Shown here one piece after another: positions 28,906 to 37,192 of a DNA stretch of 64,000 nucleotides. A program made the translations under genes and the position numbers. The DNA comes from an uncultured Desulfobacter sp. (GTDB taxonomy: Bacteria; Desulfobacterota; Desulfobacteria; Desulfobacterales; Desulfobacteraceae): contig NZ_OY781882.1 in NCBI RefSeq assembly GCF_963677125.1, positions 4,796,501-4,860,500 of the forward strand. Reading direction: 5' to 3'. Each line of letters begins with the position of its first letter. Positions within the stretch are counted from its first letter, which is position 1. Under the pieces are notes generated by a model, which saw nothing but the letters and a program-made list of their open reading frames with translations, was not told the DNA's origin and searched no databases.

Positions 28906-30099
28906 ATGGCTAAGGAGAAATTTGAGCGGAACAAACCGCATGTAAACATCGGGACAATCGGGCATATCGATCACGGGAAAACCACTCTGACTGCGGCGAT
29001 TACTAAACTTGCCGGCATGAAGGGGAATGGTGAGTATGTTCCCTTTGACGAAATTGATAAAGCTCCTGAAGAAAGAGAGCGTGGTATTACTATTGCTACG
29101 GCCCATGTTGAATATGAGACCGAAGGCCGCCATTACGCGCATGTTGATTGCCCGGGCCATGCCGATTATATCAAAAATATGATCACCGGTGCCGCCCAGA
29201 TGGATGGCGCTATTCTTGTTGTGTCCGCTGACGACGGTCCCATGCCCCAGACTCGTGAGCATATCTTGCTTGCCCGTCAGGTTGGTGTGCCTAAGATCGT
29301 CGTTTTTCTGAATAAATGCGACATGGTCGATGATGAGGAATTGATTGAACTGGTTGAAATGGAGCTCCAAGAGCTTCTTGATACTTATGAATTTCCAGGA
29401 GATGAAACTCCGATTATTCGTGGCTCTGCGCTTAAAGCTCTAGAGTGTGATGACGTTGATGCAGAAGAAGCCAAGCCGATTTTTGAACTTCTAGATATTC
29501 TTGACTCCTATGTTCCTGAGCCTGAAAGAGATACGGAAAAACCCTTCCTTATGCCAATTGAGGACGTGTTCTCCATCTCCGGGCGTGGTACGGTTGTAAC
29601 CGGTCGTATTGAGCGCGGTGTGATCAAGACCGGTGAAGAAATTGAGATCGTTGGTATCAGGGATACAGCTAAGACGGTGTGTACCGGTGTTGAAATGTTC
29701 AGGAAACTTCTGGATGAAGGTCAAGCCGGTGATAATGTTGGTCTGCTCCTGCGCGGTACGAAGCGTGATCAGGTTGAGCGTGGTCAGGTTGTCTGCAAGC
29801 CCGGCACCATTACGCCGCATACCAAGTTTAAAGCTGAGATGTATGCCCTGAGTAAGGAAGAAGGTGGTCGTCATACACCTTTCTTTACCGGTTACAGGCC
29901 CCAGTTCTTTTTCAGGACTACCGATATTACAGGCGTTTTGACGCTGGACGAAGGCGTTGAGATGATTATGCCCGGTGATAATGCTACCATTAACGTCGAA
30001 TTGATCAACCCCATCGCCATGGAAAAAGAGCTGCGTTTCGCTATTCGTGAGGGTGGTCGTACTGTTGGTGCTGGTGTTGTTGGCGAAATTATAGAATAG
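28906..30099 (+). CDS. tuf: Elongation factor Tu
   Basis: EF-Tu delivers aminoacyl-tRNA to the ribosome as a GTPase. The 397 residues show the P-loop GHIDHGKTT, the switch II DCPGHADY, NKCDMVDD, the SALKALE nucleotide motif and domain II RGTVVTGRIERG. Length and domain order exclude EF-G (about 690 residues). ACAGGAGGA lies before the ATG. It is the only translational GTPase in the window; fusA is missing from its usual place before tuf. Confidence 0.98.
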   Translation: MAKEKFERNKPHVNIGTIGHIDHGKTTLTAAITKLAGMKGNGEYVPFDEIDKAPEERERGITIATAHVEYETEGRHYAHVDCPGHADYIKNMITGAAQMDGAILVVSADDGPMPQTREHILLARQVGVPKIVVFLNKCDMVDDEELIELVEMELQELLDTYEFPGDETPIIRGSALKALECDDVDAEEAKPIFELLDILDSYVPEPERDTEKPFLMPIEDVFSISGRGTVVTGRIERGVIKTGEEIEIVGIRDTAKTVCTGVEMFRKLLDEGQAGDNVGLLLRGTKRDQVERGQVVCKPGTITPHTKFKAEMYALSKEEGGRHTPFFTGYRPQFFFRTTDITGVLTLDEGVEMIMPGDNATINVELINPIAMEKELRFAIREGGRTVGAGVVGEIIE

Positions 30100-30122
30100 T
30101 AGATTAAGAAAGAGCAATAACA

Positions 30123-30431
30123 ATGTTGAAGACTAAAATCAGAATTAGGCTCAAAGCTTATGATCATAAGCTGCTTGATCAGTCTTCAGTAGATATTGTT
30201 GATACAGCAAGGAAAACCGGTGCCAGAATCGTGGGACCGGTTCCCCTGCCTACCAGGATCAACAAATTTACTGTGTTGCGTTCTCCTCATGTGAACAAAA
30301 AGTCCCGTGAGCAGTTTGAAATTAGAACGCATAAAAGAATGATGGATATTCTTGAGCCGACACAGCAGACAGTAGACGCGTTAATGAAACTTGACCTGTC
30401 CCCCGGTGTGGACGTCGAGATTAAATTATAG
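30123..30431 (+). CDS. rpsJ: 30S ribosomal protein S10
   Basis: S10 is a head protein of the 30S subunit and, as NusE, a transcription antitermination partner that also binds NusG. The 102 residues contain KIRIRLKAYDHKLLDQS, GPVPLPTRINKFTVLRSPHVNKKSREQFE and the normal end DVEIKL. It opens the S10 cluster, 23 bases after tuf, without an evident leader for L4 control, so it is probably read from the str promoter. Confidence 0.98.
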   Translation: MLKTKIRIRLKAYDHKLLDQSSVDIVDTARKTGARIVGPVPLPTRINKFTVLRSPHVNKKSREQFEIRTHKRMMDILEPTQQTVDALMKLDLSPGVDVEIKL

Positions 30432-30455
30432 TGCATTAACAGGGACATATTTGTT

Positions 30456-31088
30456 ATGATGAGTGGATTATTAGGAAAAAAAATCGGGATGACCAATGTG
30501 TTTGCCTCCGATGGACAGCTCGTTCCTGTTACAGTGCTGCAGGTTGGACCCTGTGTCGTAACCCAGATAAAAACAGAAGAGACTGACGGGTATACAGCTT
30601 TGCAGCTCGGGTTTGATGAAAAGCCGGTTGAGCGTTTAAACAAACCCATTGCAGGACATTTAAAAAAAGCATCGGATAAAGGCTTTCGCGTTTTAAGAGA
30701 ATTTAGAGGAGAGCCAGCTGAAGAGATTGAACCCGGTACTACTATCGGTGTGGATATGTTTTCAATTGGTGACAAAGTAACTGTAACTGGTACATCAAAA
30801 GGGCGTGGCTTTCAGGGGACTATCAAACGTCATGGGTTCTCTAGAGGCCCGGAAACTCACGGTAACCGAAACCATAGAAAACCAGGCTCAATTGGTAACT
30901 CCGCGTGGCCTGCAAAGGTCATTAAAGGTAAAAGATTGCCTGGTCATAAGGGTGTAGACAAAGTTACGGTTAAAAATTTAACGATTGTAGATATTAAGCA
31001 CGAAGACAATCTTATTCTTGTAAAAGGCGCTGTTCCAGGTTGCAAGACAGGCGTTGTAGAAGTGCGTAAAGCTGATGTAACAAAATAA
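30456..31088 (+). CDS. rplC: 50S ribosomal protein L3
   Basis: L3 helps form the peptidyl transferase centre region of 23S rRNA. The 210 residues start MMSGLLGKKIGMTNVF (the second ATG is an equal choice) and include GFQGTIKRHGFSRGPETHG and NHRKPGSIG, the loop that reaches into the subunit. It is followed by an unusually long 144-base gap before rplD. Confidence 0.98.
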   Translation: MMSGLLGKKIGMTNVFASDGQLVPVTVLQVGPCVVTQIKTEETDGYTALQLGFDEKPVERLNKPIAGHLKKASDKGFRVLREFRGEPAEEIEPGTTIGVDMFSIGDKVTVTGTSKGRGFQGTIKRHGFSRGPETHGNRNHRKPGSIGNSAWPAKVIKGKRLPGHKGVDKVTVKNLTIVDIKHEDNLILVKGAVPGCKTGVVEVRKADVTK

Positions 31089-31123
31089 AACAGTTTTTGA
31101 TGTCGTGTTGGATATAAAATTTT

Positions 31124-31152
31124 TTGACAACACGGCAGAGCATCAGTCTAAT
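31124..31152 (+). promoter_or_regulatory. Near-consensus sigma-70 promoter inside the S10 cluster
   Basis: A perfect TTGACA and TCTAAT (5 of 6) are separated by the ideal 17 bases, in the 144-base gap between rplC and rplD. Transcription would start near 31159, leaving a leader of about 74 bases ahead of rplD. It is the best promoter match noticed in the window. An inverted repeat CGTGTTG/CAACACG overlaps its -35 side. Confidence 0.65.
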
Positions 31153-31232
31153 TAAATAGACGAATAGCGGCTATGGGTATTGCAAATATTTCGCAGTGAT
31201 GCATAGTCGATCAAAATTGAAGAGGAAGAATA

Positions 31233-31853
31233 ATGGCTGCTGTAGAGGTGTTAAACAGTACAGGTGCTAAAGTGTCTGAAATTGAGCTACCTGACGATAT
31301 TTTCAGCATACCGGTTAAAACAAGTGTTCTTCACGAGGTCGTTCGGTCCCAGCTCGTGTCAAAGCGAGTAGGGACAGCTGCGTCTAAGACCAGGGGGATG
31401 ATTTCAGGTTCTACAAAGAAATTATTCAGGCAGAAGGGAACCGGTAATGCTCGGGCTGGTAGTATAAAATCCCCTTTGCGTAAAGGTGGTGGCGTCATTT
31501 TTGGCCCTAGCCCAAGATTTTATGAAATAAAAGTGCCTAAAAAGGTAAAAAAACTTGCCCTTAAAATGGCGTTAAGCGCGAAAGTTTCTGACAGTCAGCT
31601 TTTTGTTATAGACGCTCTTGAACTTGAAGAAATTAAAACAAAGGCATTGGCAAATGTTCTTTCAGCCCTGAAGCTTGATGATCTTCTTATTGTTTCAGAC
31701 AATGACGATGAAAAACTTGCTCTTTCCTCCAGGAATATTCCGGATGTTAAAGTGATTAAGACCGAAGGTCTCAATGTTTACGATATATTAAAGTTTAAAA
31801 ATCTTTTACTGGTTGAACCCAGTATTGAAAATATCAAGGGGAGGCTGAGCTAA
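31233..31853 (+). CDS. rplD: 50S ribosomal protein L4
   Basis: L4 lines the peptide exit tunnel and in enterics represses the S10 operon. The 206 residues contain RGMISGSTKKLFRQKGTGNARAGS and GGGVIFGPSPRFYEIKVPKKVKKLALK, the tunnel-loop region. AAGAGGAAG precedes the ATG. It lies behind a strong predicted internal promoter, so L4 and downstream genes may be made separately from rpsJ and rplC. Confidence 0.98.
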   Translation: MAAVEVLNSTGAKVSEIELPDDIFSIPVKTSVLHEVVRSQLVSKRVGTAASKTRGMISGSTKKLFRQKGTGNARAGSIKSPLRKGGGVIFGPSPRFYEIKVPKKVKKLALKMALSAKVSDSQLFVIDALELEEIKTKALANVLSALKLDDLLIVSDNDDEKLALSSRNIPDVKVIKTEGLNVYDILKFKNLLLVEPSIENIKGRLS

Positions 31854-31854
31854 A

Positions 31855-32142
31855 ATGATTGAATATGACATCCTCCGTGGACCTGTGGTAACTGAAAAAT
31901 CCACACTTCAAAGAGAGTTGTTCAACCAGGTGACTTTAAAAGTCGCCAAGAATGCCAACAGGGTTGAAATTAAAAATGCTGTTGAAAAAGCGTTCAATGC
32001 AAAGGTTAAACAGGTTCGGACCATACAGGTCAAAGGTAAAATAAAACAGCGTGGCAGAATTATCGGCAAAAAAGTAGATTGGAAAAAAGCCGTTGTCACT
32101 CTGATGCCCGGACAACGAATTGATTTTTTTGAAGGTGTGTAA
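31855..32142 (+). CDS. rplW: 50S ribosomal protein L23
   Basis: L23 sits at the tunnel exit and docks trigger factor and SRP. The 95 residues contain DILRGPVVTEKST, the family start, and VKQVRTIQVKGKIKQRGR. It begins one base after the rplD stop, implying coupling. Confidence 0.98.
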   Translation: MIEYDILRGPVVTEKSTLQRELFNQVTLKVAKNANRVEIKNAVEKAFNAKVKQVRTIQVKGKIKQRGRIIGKKVDWKKAVVTLMPGQRIDFFEGV

Positions 32143-32154
32143 AGAGGTATTAAT

Positions 32155-32988
32155 ATGTCAACAATAGTTAAGACCAAGCCGACATCTCCGGGAAGACGCG
32201 CTCAGGAGTATTTATCTTTTGAAGAAATTACAAAAGATAGACCAGAACGCAGGCTGACTAAAAAACTCAATAAACGGTCCGGCCGAAATTCATACGGAAG
32301 AATAACCGCTAAGCATAGAGGTGGCGGGGCAAAGAAAAAATATCGTATCATCGATTTTAAACGGGATAAAGACGGAATTCCAGCCAAAGTTTCTGCAATT
32401 GAATACGATCCAAATCGATCAGCCAGGATTGCTCTGTTGACCTATGCTGATGGTGAGAAAAGGTATATTCTGGCTCCACTTGATATTAAAGTGGGTGATA
32501 TCCTTGAAACCGGTCCTGATGCTGATATCAAACCAGGTAACTGTCTGCCCTTGGAAAATATACCTACTGGTACCAGAATCCACAATATAGAATTGAAGCA
32601 GAATAAGGGCGGGCAGATCGTCAGAAGTGCCGGCGGATATGCGCGGCTTATGGCCAAAGAAGGCGCTTACGCCCAGATCCTACTTCCTTCAGGTGAAGTT
32701 CGTATGATCCATGTTAAATGTAAAGCCACTGTCGGACGCGTTGGGAATGAGAAACACAGCGATGTCAGTATAGGCAAAGCAGGCCGTACCAGATGGATGG
32801 GAAAGCGTCCTTCTGTTCGAGGCGTTGCTATGAACCCTGTGGATCATCCAATGGGTGGTGGTGAAGGCCGTTCTTCAGGCGGTCGGCAGCCTTGTTCTCC
32901 ATGGGGTGTGCCTGCCAAGGGTAAAAGAACCCGTAAAAATGCTAGGACAGATCAGTATATTGTTAAAAGAAGGGCTAAAAGGAAATAG
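32155..32988 (+). CDS. rplB: 50S ribosomal protein L2
   Basis: L2 is needed for subunit association and peptidyl transfer. The 277 residues include KKRSGRNSYGRITAKHRGGG-type text (here NKRSGRNSYGRITAKHR), the conserved PVDHPMGGGEGRSSGGR loop with the functional histidine, and the basic tail. AAGAGG lies before the ATG. Confidence 0.98.
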   Translation: MSTIVKTKPTSPGRRAQEYLSFEEITKDRPERRLTKKLNKRSGRNSYGRITAKHRGGGAKKKYRIIDFKRDKDGIPAKVSAIEYDPNRSARIALLTYADGEKRYILAPLDIKVGDILETGPDADIKPGNCLPLENIPTGTRIHNIELKQNKGGQIVRSAGGYARLMAKEGAYAQILLPSGEVRMIHVKCKATVGRVGNEKHSDVSIGKAGRTRWMGKRPSVRGVAMNPVDHPMGGGEGRSSGGRQPCSPWGVPAKGKRTRKNARTDQYIVKRRAKRK

Positions 32989-32998
32989 GTGAATAATT

Positions 32999-33274
32999 AT
33001 GCCAAGATCATTAAAAAAAGGACCCTATATCGCGCCTGAGCTTCTTAAAAAGGTTCTTGAAGCCCAGAAGTCCAGTAGCAATAAAGTAATCAAAACCTGG
33101 TCGCGCCGTTCCACTATTTTACCTGAAATGGTTGGCAATACGTTTGCCGTCCATAACGGGAAAAAATTTATTCCTGTGTTTGTGACGGAAAACATGGTGG
33201 GGCATAAACTTGGTGAATTTTCACCCACAAGAACTTATTGGGGTCATGCCGCAGATAAAAAATCCAAACGGTAA
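32999..33274 (+). CDS. rpsS: 30S ribosomal protein S19
   Basis: S19 is in the head of the 30S subunit and contacts A-site tRNA and L5. The 91 residues contain MPRSLKKGPYIAPELL, WSRRSTILPEMVG and VGHKLGEFSPTRTYWGHA, all standard. Ten bases separate it from rplB. Confidence 0.98.
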   Translation: MPRSLKKGPYIAPELLKKVLEAQKSSSNKVIKTWSRRSTILPEMVGNTFAVHNGKKFIPVFVTENMVGHKLGEFSPTRTYWGHAADKKSKR

Positions 33275-33303
33275 TCTGCAAGGATTTAAAGGGAATTTAA
33301 AAA

Positions 33304-33639
33304 ATGGAAGTTAAAGCGACTACACGATACGCAAGGATCTCACCGTTTAAGCTGCGCTTGCCTATCAGCGAGATTAAAGGCAAAAATGCCGAGCAGGCGC
33401 TGACCTTATTAAAGTTTATGCCATTGAAGGCAGCAGGGATTATGTATAAAACCCTGCAGTCCGCCATTGCCAATGCTGAGCATAACAATGAGATGGATGT
33501 TGACAAGCTGGTAGTGAAAAATGTGATTGTTGATCATGGACCATCCATGAAGCGGTTCAGGCCGCGGGCAAGGGGAAGAGCTGCCCGTATTCTAAAAAGA
33601 ACCAGTCATTTAACAGTGGTTGTAGAAGAAACCGTTTAA
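33304..33639 (+). CDS. rplV: 50S ribosomal protein L22
   Basis: L22 lines the exit tunnel opposite L4. The 111 residues hold YARISPFKLRLPISEIKGK and the tunnel hairpin SMKRFRPRARGRAARILKRTSH. Its end is followed by AAGGAGG of rpsC. Confidence 0.98.
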   Translation: MEVKATTRYARISPFKLRLPISEIKGKNAEQALTLLKFMPLKAAGIMYKTLQSAIANAEHNNEMDVDKLVVKNVIVDHGPSMKRFRPRARGRAARILKRTSHLTVVVEETV

Positions 33640-33655
33640 ACAAGGAGGAAAAGGC

Positions 33656-34309
33656 TTGGGCCAGAAAGTAAATCCTACCGGATTAAGATTAGGCATCATC
33701 AGGACTTGGGATTCCAGATGGTACGCTGACAAAGAATATGCAAGCTTTGTTGAAGAAGATTTCAAAGTTAGAAAGTATTTGAAAAAGAAATTGTATCACG
33801 CCGGTATCTCCAAAATTGAGATTGAGCGGTTTTCTAAACAAATTCGGCTTAGAGTGTTTGCAGCCAGACCCGGTATTATTATCGGCAAAAAGGGTGCAGA
33901 GATCGCTTTGCTGAAAAATGAGCTTGAAAAAATGCTTAATCCTGAAGTTTTGATTGATATTAAAGAGGTCAGAAGACCTGAAACTGATGCACAGTTGGTG
34001 GCTGAAAATATTGCTAGCCAGCTTGAAAAACGCATCGCCTTTAGAAGGGCTATGAAGAGAAGTGTTTCCTCTGCCATGAGATTCGGGGCCAAAGGTATTA
34101 AAATTATCTGCTCAGGTCGTCTGGGTGGTGCTGAAATGGCCAGAACAGAATGGTACAAGGAAGGCCGAATTCCTTTGCATACGCTTAGAGCTGATGTCGA
34201 TTACGGATTCATTGAAGCAAAGACTACCTATGGGGCCATTGGTATTAAAGTGTTCATATTCAAAGGGGAAGTTATAAACCCTGGTGAGCAGACTCTGGCA
34301 ACTAATTAA
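33656..34309 (+). CDS. rpsC: 30S ribosomal protein S3
   Basis: S3 forms part of the mRNA entry site. The start is TTG (GQKVNPTGLRLGIIRTW follows), chosen because AAGGAGG lies eight bases before it and homologues begin here; the product has 217 residues. The KH-domain GIIIGKKGAEIALLK and the ARTEWYKEGRIPLHTLRADVDYG segment are intact (quoted in shorter parts: TEWYKEGRIPLHTLRADV). Confidence 0.98.
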   Translation: MGQKVNPTGLRLGIIRTWDSRWYADKEYASFVEEDFKVRKYLKKKLYHAGISKIEIERFSKQIRLRVFAARPGIIIGKKGAEIALLKNELEKMLNPEVLIDIKEVRRPETDAQLVAENIASQLEKRIAFRRAMKRSVSSAMRFGAKGIKIICSGRLGGAEMARTEWYKEGRIPLHTLRADVDYGFIEAKTTYGAIGIKVFIFKGEVINPGEQTLATN

Positions 34310-34332
34310 AGGTGATAAGGAGAAATTAGCAA

Positions 34333-34743
34333 ATGCTGAGTCCCAGAAATATCAAATACCGTAAACAGTTCCGCGGTAGAACCAAAGGAACACCCACTCG
34401 GGGCAATACATTGAGTTTTGGAGATTATGGACTCCAGGCTGTGGAATGTGGGTATGTAAATGCAAGACAGATTGAGGCGGCCAGGGTCGCGATGACCAGA
34501 AAGGCTAAAAGGCAGGGTAAAAGCTGGATTCGTTTCTTTCCTGATCATCCAATTACCAAAAAACCGGCTGAGGTCAGAATGGGTAAAGGTAAAGGCGCAA
34601 CGGATGCTTGGGTGGCACGGGTGAAACCGGGCAAAATTCTCTATGAGATGGAAGGCGTTGATAGAGAATTGGCTAAAGAGGCTTTAAGGCTGGCTGCCAG
34701 AAAACTTTCCGTGAAAACCCGTTTTGTGGAAAGGAGCAAATAA
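34333..34743 (+). CDS. rplP: 50S ribosomal protein L16
   Basis: L16 positions A-site tRNA in the peptidyl transferase region. The 136 residues hold MLSPRNIKYRKQFRG, SWIRFFPDHPITKKPAEVRMGKGKG and the normal end KLSVKTRFVER. Its stop overlaps the rpmC ATG by one base (TAATG), a coupling arrangement. Confidence 0.98.
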   Translation: MLSPRNIKYRKQFRGRTKGTPTRGNTLSFGDYGLQAVECGYVNARQIEAARVAMTRKAKRQGKSWIRFFPDHPITKKPAEVRMGKGKGATDAWVARVKPGKILYEMEGVDRELAKEALRLAARKLSVKTRFVERSK

Positions 34744-34943
34744 TGTTAAAGGGCAGTGAAATCAGGGATATGGATCCAGGTCAGATTAAAGATAAAATCG
34801 TTGAGCTTAAAAAGGAACTGTTTAACCTTCGTTTTCAGAATAATGTGGGTCAGCTCGCGAATACTGCTAATCTGTCCAGTGTAAGAAAAGACATCGCCAG
34901 GCTTTACACGATTTCCAAAGAAATGAACATCAAAATTAGCTAA
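34743..34943 (+). CDS. rpmC: 50S ribosomal protein L29
   Basis: L29 lies near the tunnel exit. The 66-residue two-helix protein has LKKELFNLRFQNNVGQLANT and VRKDIARLYTI, as usual, and overlaps the rplP stop by one base. Confidence 0.97.
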   Translation: MLKGSEIRDMDPGQIKDKIVELKKELFNLRFQNNVGQLANTANLSSVRKDIARLYTISKEMNIKIS

Positions 34944-34958
34944 CTAACGAGTATCGAT

Positions 34959-35219
34959 ATGGAAACTATAAAAAAAAATAAAAAAGAGCTGATTGGTCTG
35001 ATCGTGTCCGACAAAATGGATAAGTCCGTGGTGGTAAGGGTGGAAAGATTTGTACAGCATAAGGTGTATAAAAAATACATCAAACGCTACAAAAAATATC
35101 ATGCCCATGATGAGCAGAACGAATGTAGAATTGGTGACGAAGTCAAAATTATCGAAACCAGGCCACTAAGCAAATTAAAACGGTTTCGGGTTACTGAAAT
35201 TGTTAAAAAAGCGGTCTAG
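34959..35219 (+). CDS. rpsQ: 30S ribosomal protein S17
   Basis: S17 is an OB-fold primary binding protein of 16S rRNA. The 86 residues include LIGLIVSDKMDKSVVVRVERF, YKKYHAHDE and IIETRPLSKLKRFRV. No strong ribosome binding site is seen 15 bases after rpmC, so reinitiation may help. Confidence 0.97.
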   Translation: METIKKNKKELIGLIVSDKMDKSVVVRVERFVQHKVYKKYIKRYKKYHAHDEQNECRIGDEVKIIETRPLSKLKRFRVTEIVKKAV

Positions 35220-35237
35220 TGTTTAAGGAGTTGAATA

Positions 35238-35606
35238 ATGATTCAAAGTGAAACCAGACTGACAGTCGCTGACAATTCAGGCGCCAAAGAACTGTACTGC
35301 ATAAAAGTTCTTGGTGGCTCTAAAAGAAGATACGCCACCATCGGAGATGTGATTGTTGTTTCCGTAAAAGAGGCTATTCCCAATTCAAAGGTCAGCAAGG
35401 GAGATGTTGTTCAAGCAGTTATTGTCAGAACTAAAAAAGAGATCTCCCGTCCCGACGGATCATCTATCCGTTTTGATGATAATTCCGCTGTTGTGATTAA
35501 TAAGAATAACGAACCGGTGGGAACCCGTATTTTCGGACCGGTTGCAAGAGAGCTTCGGGCAAGACGTTTTATGAAGATTATCTCTCTTGCACCTGACGTA
35601 CTTTGA
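35238..35606 (+). CDS. rplN: 50S ribosomal protein L14
   Basis: L14 lies on the subunit interface. The 122 residues show MIQSETRLTVADNSGAKEL, the family start, RPDGSSIRFDDNSAVVI and the end EIISLAPDVL-like text (KIISLAPDVL). AAGGAG lies before the ATG. Confidence 0.98.
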   Translation: MIQSETRLTVADNSGAKELYCIKVLGGSKRRYATIGDVIVVSVKEAIPNSKVSKGDVVQAVIVRTKKEISRPDGSSIRFDDNSAVVINKNNEPVGTRIFGPVARELRARRFMKIISLAPDVL

Positions 35607-35633
35607 TCCAAGCCAGGGAGAACAAAATAAGTC

Positions 35634-35954
35634 ATGAAAATAAGAATAAAAAAAGACGATAAAGTTAAGGTGTTGACCGGCAAGGACAAAGGTAAAATTG
35701 GCAAGGTGCTTAAAGTTGTCAAAAAGACGAACCGGATTGTTGTTGAAAATATCAACGTGGTCAAAGTTCATCAGCGTCCTTCCCAGGAAAACCCCCAGGG
35801 AGGCATCGTTGAAAAAGCCATGCCTATGGATGTATCCAACCTTATGCTGATGTGCAATTCCTGTGTCAAACCGACCCGTATTGGAATCAAGCAGCTTGAG
35901 GATGGAAAACGGGTAAGAGTCTGTAAAAAATGCAGTCAGCAGATAGACTCATAA
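35634..35954 (+). CDS. rplX: 50S ribosomal protein L24
   Basis: L24 initiates 50S assembly. The 106 residues have the KOW motif DDKVKVLTGKDKGKIGKVLKV and a C-terminal CxxC...CxxC pair (CNSCVKPTR, CKKCSQQ), a zinc-ribbon type seen in many non-enteric bacteria. Confidence 0.97.
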   Translation: MKIRIKKDDKVKVLTGKDKGKIGKVLKVVKKTNRIVVENINVVKVHQRPSQENPQGGIVEKAMPMDVSNLMLMCNSCVKPTRIGIKQLEDGKRVRVCKKCSQQIDS

Positions 35955-35976
35955 CACCTAAAGCCGGAGAAAATAA

Positions 35977-36516
35977 ATGACTACGCTTAAGGAAAAGTAT
36001 ACCAACGAAGTAGTTCCCGCACTGAAAGACGAGTTCAAATACACAAATCAGTGCCAGGTGCCGAAGTTGGAGAAAATTGTACTGAATATGGGGCTTGGCG
36101 AGGCAGTCAGAAACCCGAAAATTGTTGAAACAGCAGCCCAGGAGCTTGGATTGATTGCAGGACAAAAAGCTGTAATCACCCGGGCAAAGAAACCGATCGC
36201 AAATTTTAAATTGCGTGCGGATCTTCCTATTGGCTGCAAAGTTACGCTTAGACGGGAAAAAATGTATGACTTTCTTGACCGACTAATTAACATCGCTCTT
36301 CCCCGTGTAAGGGATTTTAGAGGTATTTCAGGTAAAGCATTCGATGGCCGGGGCAATTACAGCTTAGGTATTACTGAACATATTATTTTTCCTGAAATAG
36401 ACTATGATAAGACTGATGCTATCAAGGGCCTCAATGTAACGGTTGTCACCACAGCCCAAACTGACGAAGAGGGGAAATCGTTTCTTAAGTTAATGGGAAT
36501 GCCCTTTAAAAACTAA
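35977..36516 (+). CDS. rplE: 50S ribosomal protein L5
   Basis: L5 binds 5S rRNA and contacts P-site tRNA. The 179 residues contain KIVLNMGLGEAVRNPK, KPIANFKLRADLPIGCKVTLR and the normal end FLKLMGMPFK. Confidence 0.98.
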   Translation: MTTLKEKYTNEVVPALKDEFKYTNQCQVPKLEKIVLNMGLGEAVRNPKIVETAAQELGLIAGQKAVITRAKKPIANFKLRADLPIGCKVTLRREKMYDFLDRLINIALPRVRDFRGISGKAFDGRGNYSLGITEHIIFPEIDYDKTDAIKGLNVTVVTTAQTDEEGKSFLKLMGMPFKN

Positions 36517-36537
36517 GGACCTAAGGAGGAAGATAGT

Positions 36538-36723
36538 TTGGCTAAAAAAGCTTTAATCGCAAAGGCACAAAGAAAACCCAAATTTGGTGTACGGGCCTAC
36601 AACAGGTGCCCCTTATGCGGTAGACCACGTGCATTTATTAGAAAAGCTGGTATTTGCAGAATCTGTTTTAGAACGCTTGCCTCACAGGGTAAATTGCCCG
36701 GCGTAACCAAGTCTTCTTGGTAA
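36538..36723 (+). CDS. rpsN: 30S ribosomal protein S14, type Z (zinc form)
   Basis: S14 assembles late into the 30S head. The start is TTG, ten bases after AAGGAGGA. The 61-residue product is the short zinc-binding form with CPLCGRPR and CRICFRTLA, instead of the roughly 100-residue cysteine-free form of enterics. It ends KLPGVTKSSW, as expected. Confidence 0.98.
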   Translation: MAKKALIAKAQRKPKFGVRAYNRCPLCGRPRAFIRKAGICRICFRTLASQGKLPGVTKSSW

Positions 36724-36778
36724 CGGGTACAGATTCTAACAGTTGTATAAATATCAGCTTATTTAAGGAGATTTTCAA

Positions 36779-37177
36779 ATGGCAACTAGTGATCCAATTG
36801 CAGACATGCTGACCATAATCAGAAATGGTGGAAAGGCAGGTTTGTCCAAGGTGGATATCCCCGGATCAAAAATTAAACGTGAAATGGTGCGGGTGCTGAA
36901 AGAGCAAGGGTATATCAAAGATTATAAATTTCTTGAAAACGAGACCCAGGGAGTTATCCGGGTGTTCTTGAAATATGTTTCAGAAGGCGAACCAACCATT
37001 TTTGGTATACAGCGTGTCAGCAAACCCTCTTGCAGGGTATATGCTAAATCAAAAAATATTCAGCCGGTATTAAATGGCTTAGGTATTTCCATCATTTCCA
37101 CTTCTAAGGGGTTGATGACCGACAAGCAGGCTAAAGAAGCAAAGGTCGGCGGTGAAATTCTTTGTAACGTTTGGTAA
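36779..37177 (+). CDS. rpsH: 30S ribosomal protein S8
   Basis: S8 is a primary 16S rRNA binder and in enterics the repressor of the spc operon. The 132 residues include SDPIADMLTIIRNGGKAG and the C-terminal GISIISTSKGLMTDKQAKEAKVGGEILC (quoted as SIISTSKGLMTDKQAKE). AAGGAG precedes the ATG by ten bases. Confidence 0.98.
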   Translation: MATSDPIADMLTIIRNGGKAGLSKVDIPGSKIKREMVRVLKEQGYIKDYKFLENETQGVIRVFLKYVSEGEPTIFGIQRVSKPSCRVYAKSKNIQPVLNGLGISIISTSKGLMTDKQAKEAKVGGEILCNVW

Positions 37178-37192
37178 GACAGGAGCTATAAG

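Noticed and set aside
28768..30123. Minus-strand frames of about 200 aa opposite tuf
   Set aside because: Antisense of a highly biased, strongly expressed gene; the composition is typical of shadow frames and no family features appear.
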